Part shown: positions 61,705 to 64,000 of the stretch, one piece after another
Position numbering within the stretch: the stretch's first letter is position 1
Layout: every line of letters begins with the position of its first letter
NCBI GenBank assembly: GCA_905250115.1
Contig: CAJNOI010000034.1
Coordinates: forward strand, 18,889-82,888
DNA: 64,000 nt
Source: Adineta steineri
Taxonomy: Eukaryota > Rotifera > Eurotatoria > Adinetida > Adinetidae
Direction of reading: 5' to 3'
Program-made: the position numbers and the translations under genes
The notes under the pieces: generated by a model
Seen by the model: only the letters and a program-made list of their open reading frames with translations
Told to the model about the DNA's origin: nothing
The model's database searches: none

Positions 61705-64000
61705 CTGAAAATAAATCATTAAATTAGTCTTTGTTTGTCATTATATTTATTAATAGCCTATATAAATGATTGATACAAAAAAGAAACAAGGTATATTTGT
61801 ATGTTTCGTTTCACTGATCAACGAAGGAGAAAATCGTGTAAACGAAATTATTACTAGCGAAAAGGAATATGTAACGGAAATAAAAATGTTTATTGCTACT
61901 ATGGAGAATAGTAAAAAAACTTAATCGTGATTCATTCTATCGACTTGCTAATAGAAAAGAAAAATAGTTTTGTACAATAAAGAATAGAAATAATTTAATC
62001 TATTCGAGTAAATAAATAAGAGAGTATAAAATTAACTGATTAATGAATCATATTAATCTTATCAAGATAAAAGAATTATGACTGTTATTTAAAAATTGAA
62101 TAAATGATTTTATGTTTTTATTCGATAGTATAATTCAACATTTAAATCTCAAGGATAATAACAAGAAACATAAAAGTCAAATTTTGTTTTACTCGTCTCT
62201 TGTTGCAAAATATAGAACAGAACATGTATACATGGTTCTTTCTTTTTTTTTTTTATTTCTTTTATTGTTATCCATCCGATATATGTTGACGAATCAGAGA
62301 TATTCAATTAGATGTCACTATGAGAGATCTTTTCTAATCGGTTCACAAATCTATCCAATCTTATTTAACTCGATGAGCTTATTAACAGTTAAATAGAGAT
62401 TTATTTTCATTTATATATCTAAATAAGATATTGAGAATGGTCAAAACAATTGTTTCCAACATAAAGAATGCATTCTTTTCTCTATAACAAACTAAGTCTT
62501 AAAAATGAAAGAAATTTCTAAAAAAAAGAAAATGTATAACTTAAAATTCCTATGCATTTTCATAAAGAATAATTATCGTCTAATGCTTTTGGAAATATTT
62601 CTTACTTAAAAAAAAAAGAGAACATGTTAACTGAAGTGTTTCATGTTGCTATGAATATATGTAGACAAACGCATTATAATAATTATATTTCAAGTCAATA
62701 TGATTGGATTCTTGAAGAATAAGAAATATTTTATATATATATATTCTTTTTATGGCATATGGTTGATTTTATTCACGTAGTTATAAATCAGGTACCTGTT
62801 AATCAAAATAAAAAATGTATCTTCTTTTGTTGTGTATAACAATATTGAGTATATGCAACTGTTGTTATTCTTATTTATTTTTTATCATGTAGTTTTTTCC
62901 TTTGAGATCGATTCTGCTTACTTTTGTATGATTTTTATTCACATATGATCAGATTAAGGAGAAAAATATTTTCTATATAAACTTATTATAATATATTAAT
63001 CACCTAAATTTTCAATACTATTTCAAAAAACAAAAGTGACATTTCATACGTTTTATTTTTCTTAAGCTTTTAGTTAAGTACATGACTTATTATAGACTTA
63101 TAGACAAATACTACTTGAATCAATTATAGTTTAATAAAAAATCAATTTCAAGTAGATCATTAACTTTTATGTGTCAAGTTGAACTTACAAATAACAATAA
63201 TATATCGAACAAAACCGACCTATATACTATATGATAGAGAGTATATTCGATTCATATATGAATAAAAATAAGATTGATACGAGACATTGAACAAAATGAC
63301 AATCGATACGGTCAGTATTACTTTTAATATATACAAGTTCATATTAAAGAAGAAAAAAAAAGAGAATAACGAGAATAAAAACATTTTGTATGATGAATAT
63401 GCAAAACTAACTCTTTTGTATGCATGTAGGAATAAAGTATCATTATTAATATGAGATTAAGTAGACAGATTCATTGTTCATTTATTATAGTATAGACTAC
63501 ACTATTTTCAATAATATTCCTTATCTTCAGTATGATCGTTTCTATTTTAAATGAAATATTAAGGCAATTACAAAATAATATATTTTTCTCTTCGTATGTT
63601 ATTCAGGATGTTTAATTTATTTCAAGGTAAAGTAGCTAAATGTCGAAAGGTAGGACGACGAAAACCATAATATCATATATATACTCATCGGTTGCATTAA
63701 TCAGTATCAAAGCAAAGATAGGATGAGTATGGATGCTCTTCGCATTTAACACCCGCAATCACCCTAAGAAATTTTACTTAAATAAGTTTTAGCTAATTAT
63801 ACGTTCTCTGACATTAGATTCAAAATTAGGAATCACAAACATCATCTTTACGTAGTTTGCTTTGATCATTGGTATCAGTATGAAGAACCGCGAAGTAGAA
63901 ACGGCTTTAACAGCGTCCATATTTGACCTTTGGACATGTTTAGTTAATATACAAATCTATCAGAAATAACTACGCGTTTGCCTTTATTAGTTTCTGAAAA
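61705..64000. other. Upstream region of PLD, no gene seen
   Basis: About 2.3 kb of AT-rich DNA. The acceptor immediately before the PLD ATG implies that a 5' exon lies in this stretch or beyond, but no candidate was fixed. Confidence 0.55.

Overview
The window is eukaryotic nuclear DNA: strongly AT-rich, with spliced genes whose introns are mostly 45-70 nt (GT...AG) and UTRs that end in AATAAA-like signals. The best fit is a bdelloid rotifer, but this is inference. It rests on a mono-ADP-ribosyltransferase fused to kinesin-light-chain-type TPRs, multicopy lineage-specific membrane proteins, compact introns, and short GGGTGTGGGTGTG tracts that resemble the TGTGGG telomere unit known from Adineta.

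Layout. 1-1806: partial ART+TPR gene on the minus strand. 2284-10131: a repeat-rich accessory region. It holds a membrane-protein gene (block Y), a decayed kinesin-13 pseudogene carrying a TA-flanked MITE, and two copies of a four-TM protein (blocks X and X'). Three short GTGGGT palindromes sit at block boundaries. 10895-12532: a 7-TM receptor and a small TM protein. 12569-18088: a compact minus-strand housekeeping cluster of EEF1AKMT2-like lysine methyltransferase, mitochondrial ribosomal protein mL63, TMEM120 and eIF3e. 21095-26379: a polyQ/Pro-rich protein of unknown function with a large first intron. 27865-29576: a septin. 31401-36560: a second copy of blocks X and Y in the opposite relative order, again with a kinesin-13 remnant. 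36821-37807: an unknown single-TM protein. 39161-40238: an EF-hand protein. 42287-44041: a secreted NHL-repeat protein. 45578-46214: a PEBP/RKIP protein. 46448-48227: an aerolysin-fold protein. 48664-48951: a small basic protein. 51062-51407: a piggyBac-like MITE. 52387-54466: an AGPAT-type lysophosphatidic acid acyltransferase. 54931-61704: a 27-exon PX-PH phospholipase D. The AGPAT and the PLD converge tail to tail, and both act on phosphatidic acid (one makes it by acylation, the other by hydrolysing phosphatidylcholine). This may be coincidence.

Intron-exon structures were assembled by hand. Each model listed with exons keeps an open frame across all junctions, and the exon lengths sum to a multiple of three. 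Long AT-rich stretches without recognisable genes lie at 18.1-21.1, 26.4-27.9, 29.6-31.4, 40.2-42.3, 49.0-52.4 and 61.7-64 kb. No tRNA, rRNA or CRISPR array was seen.
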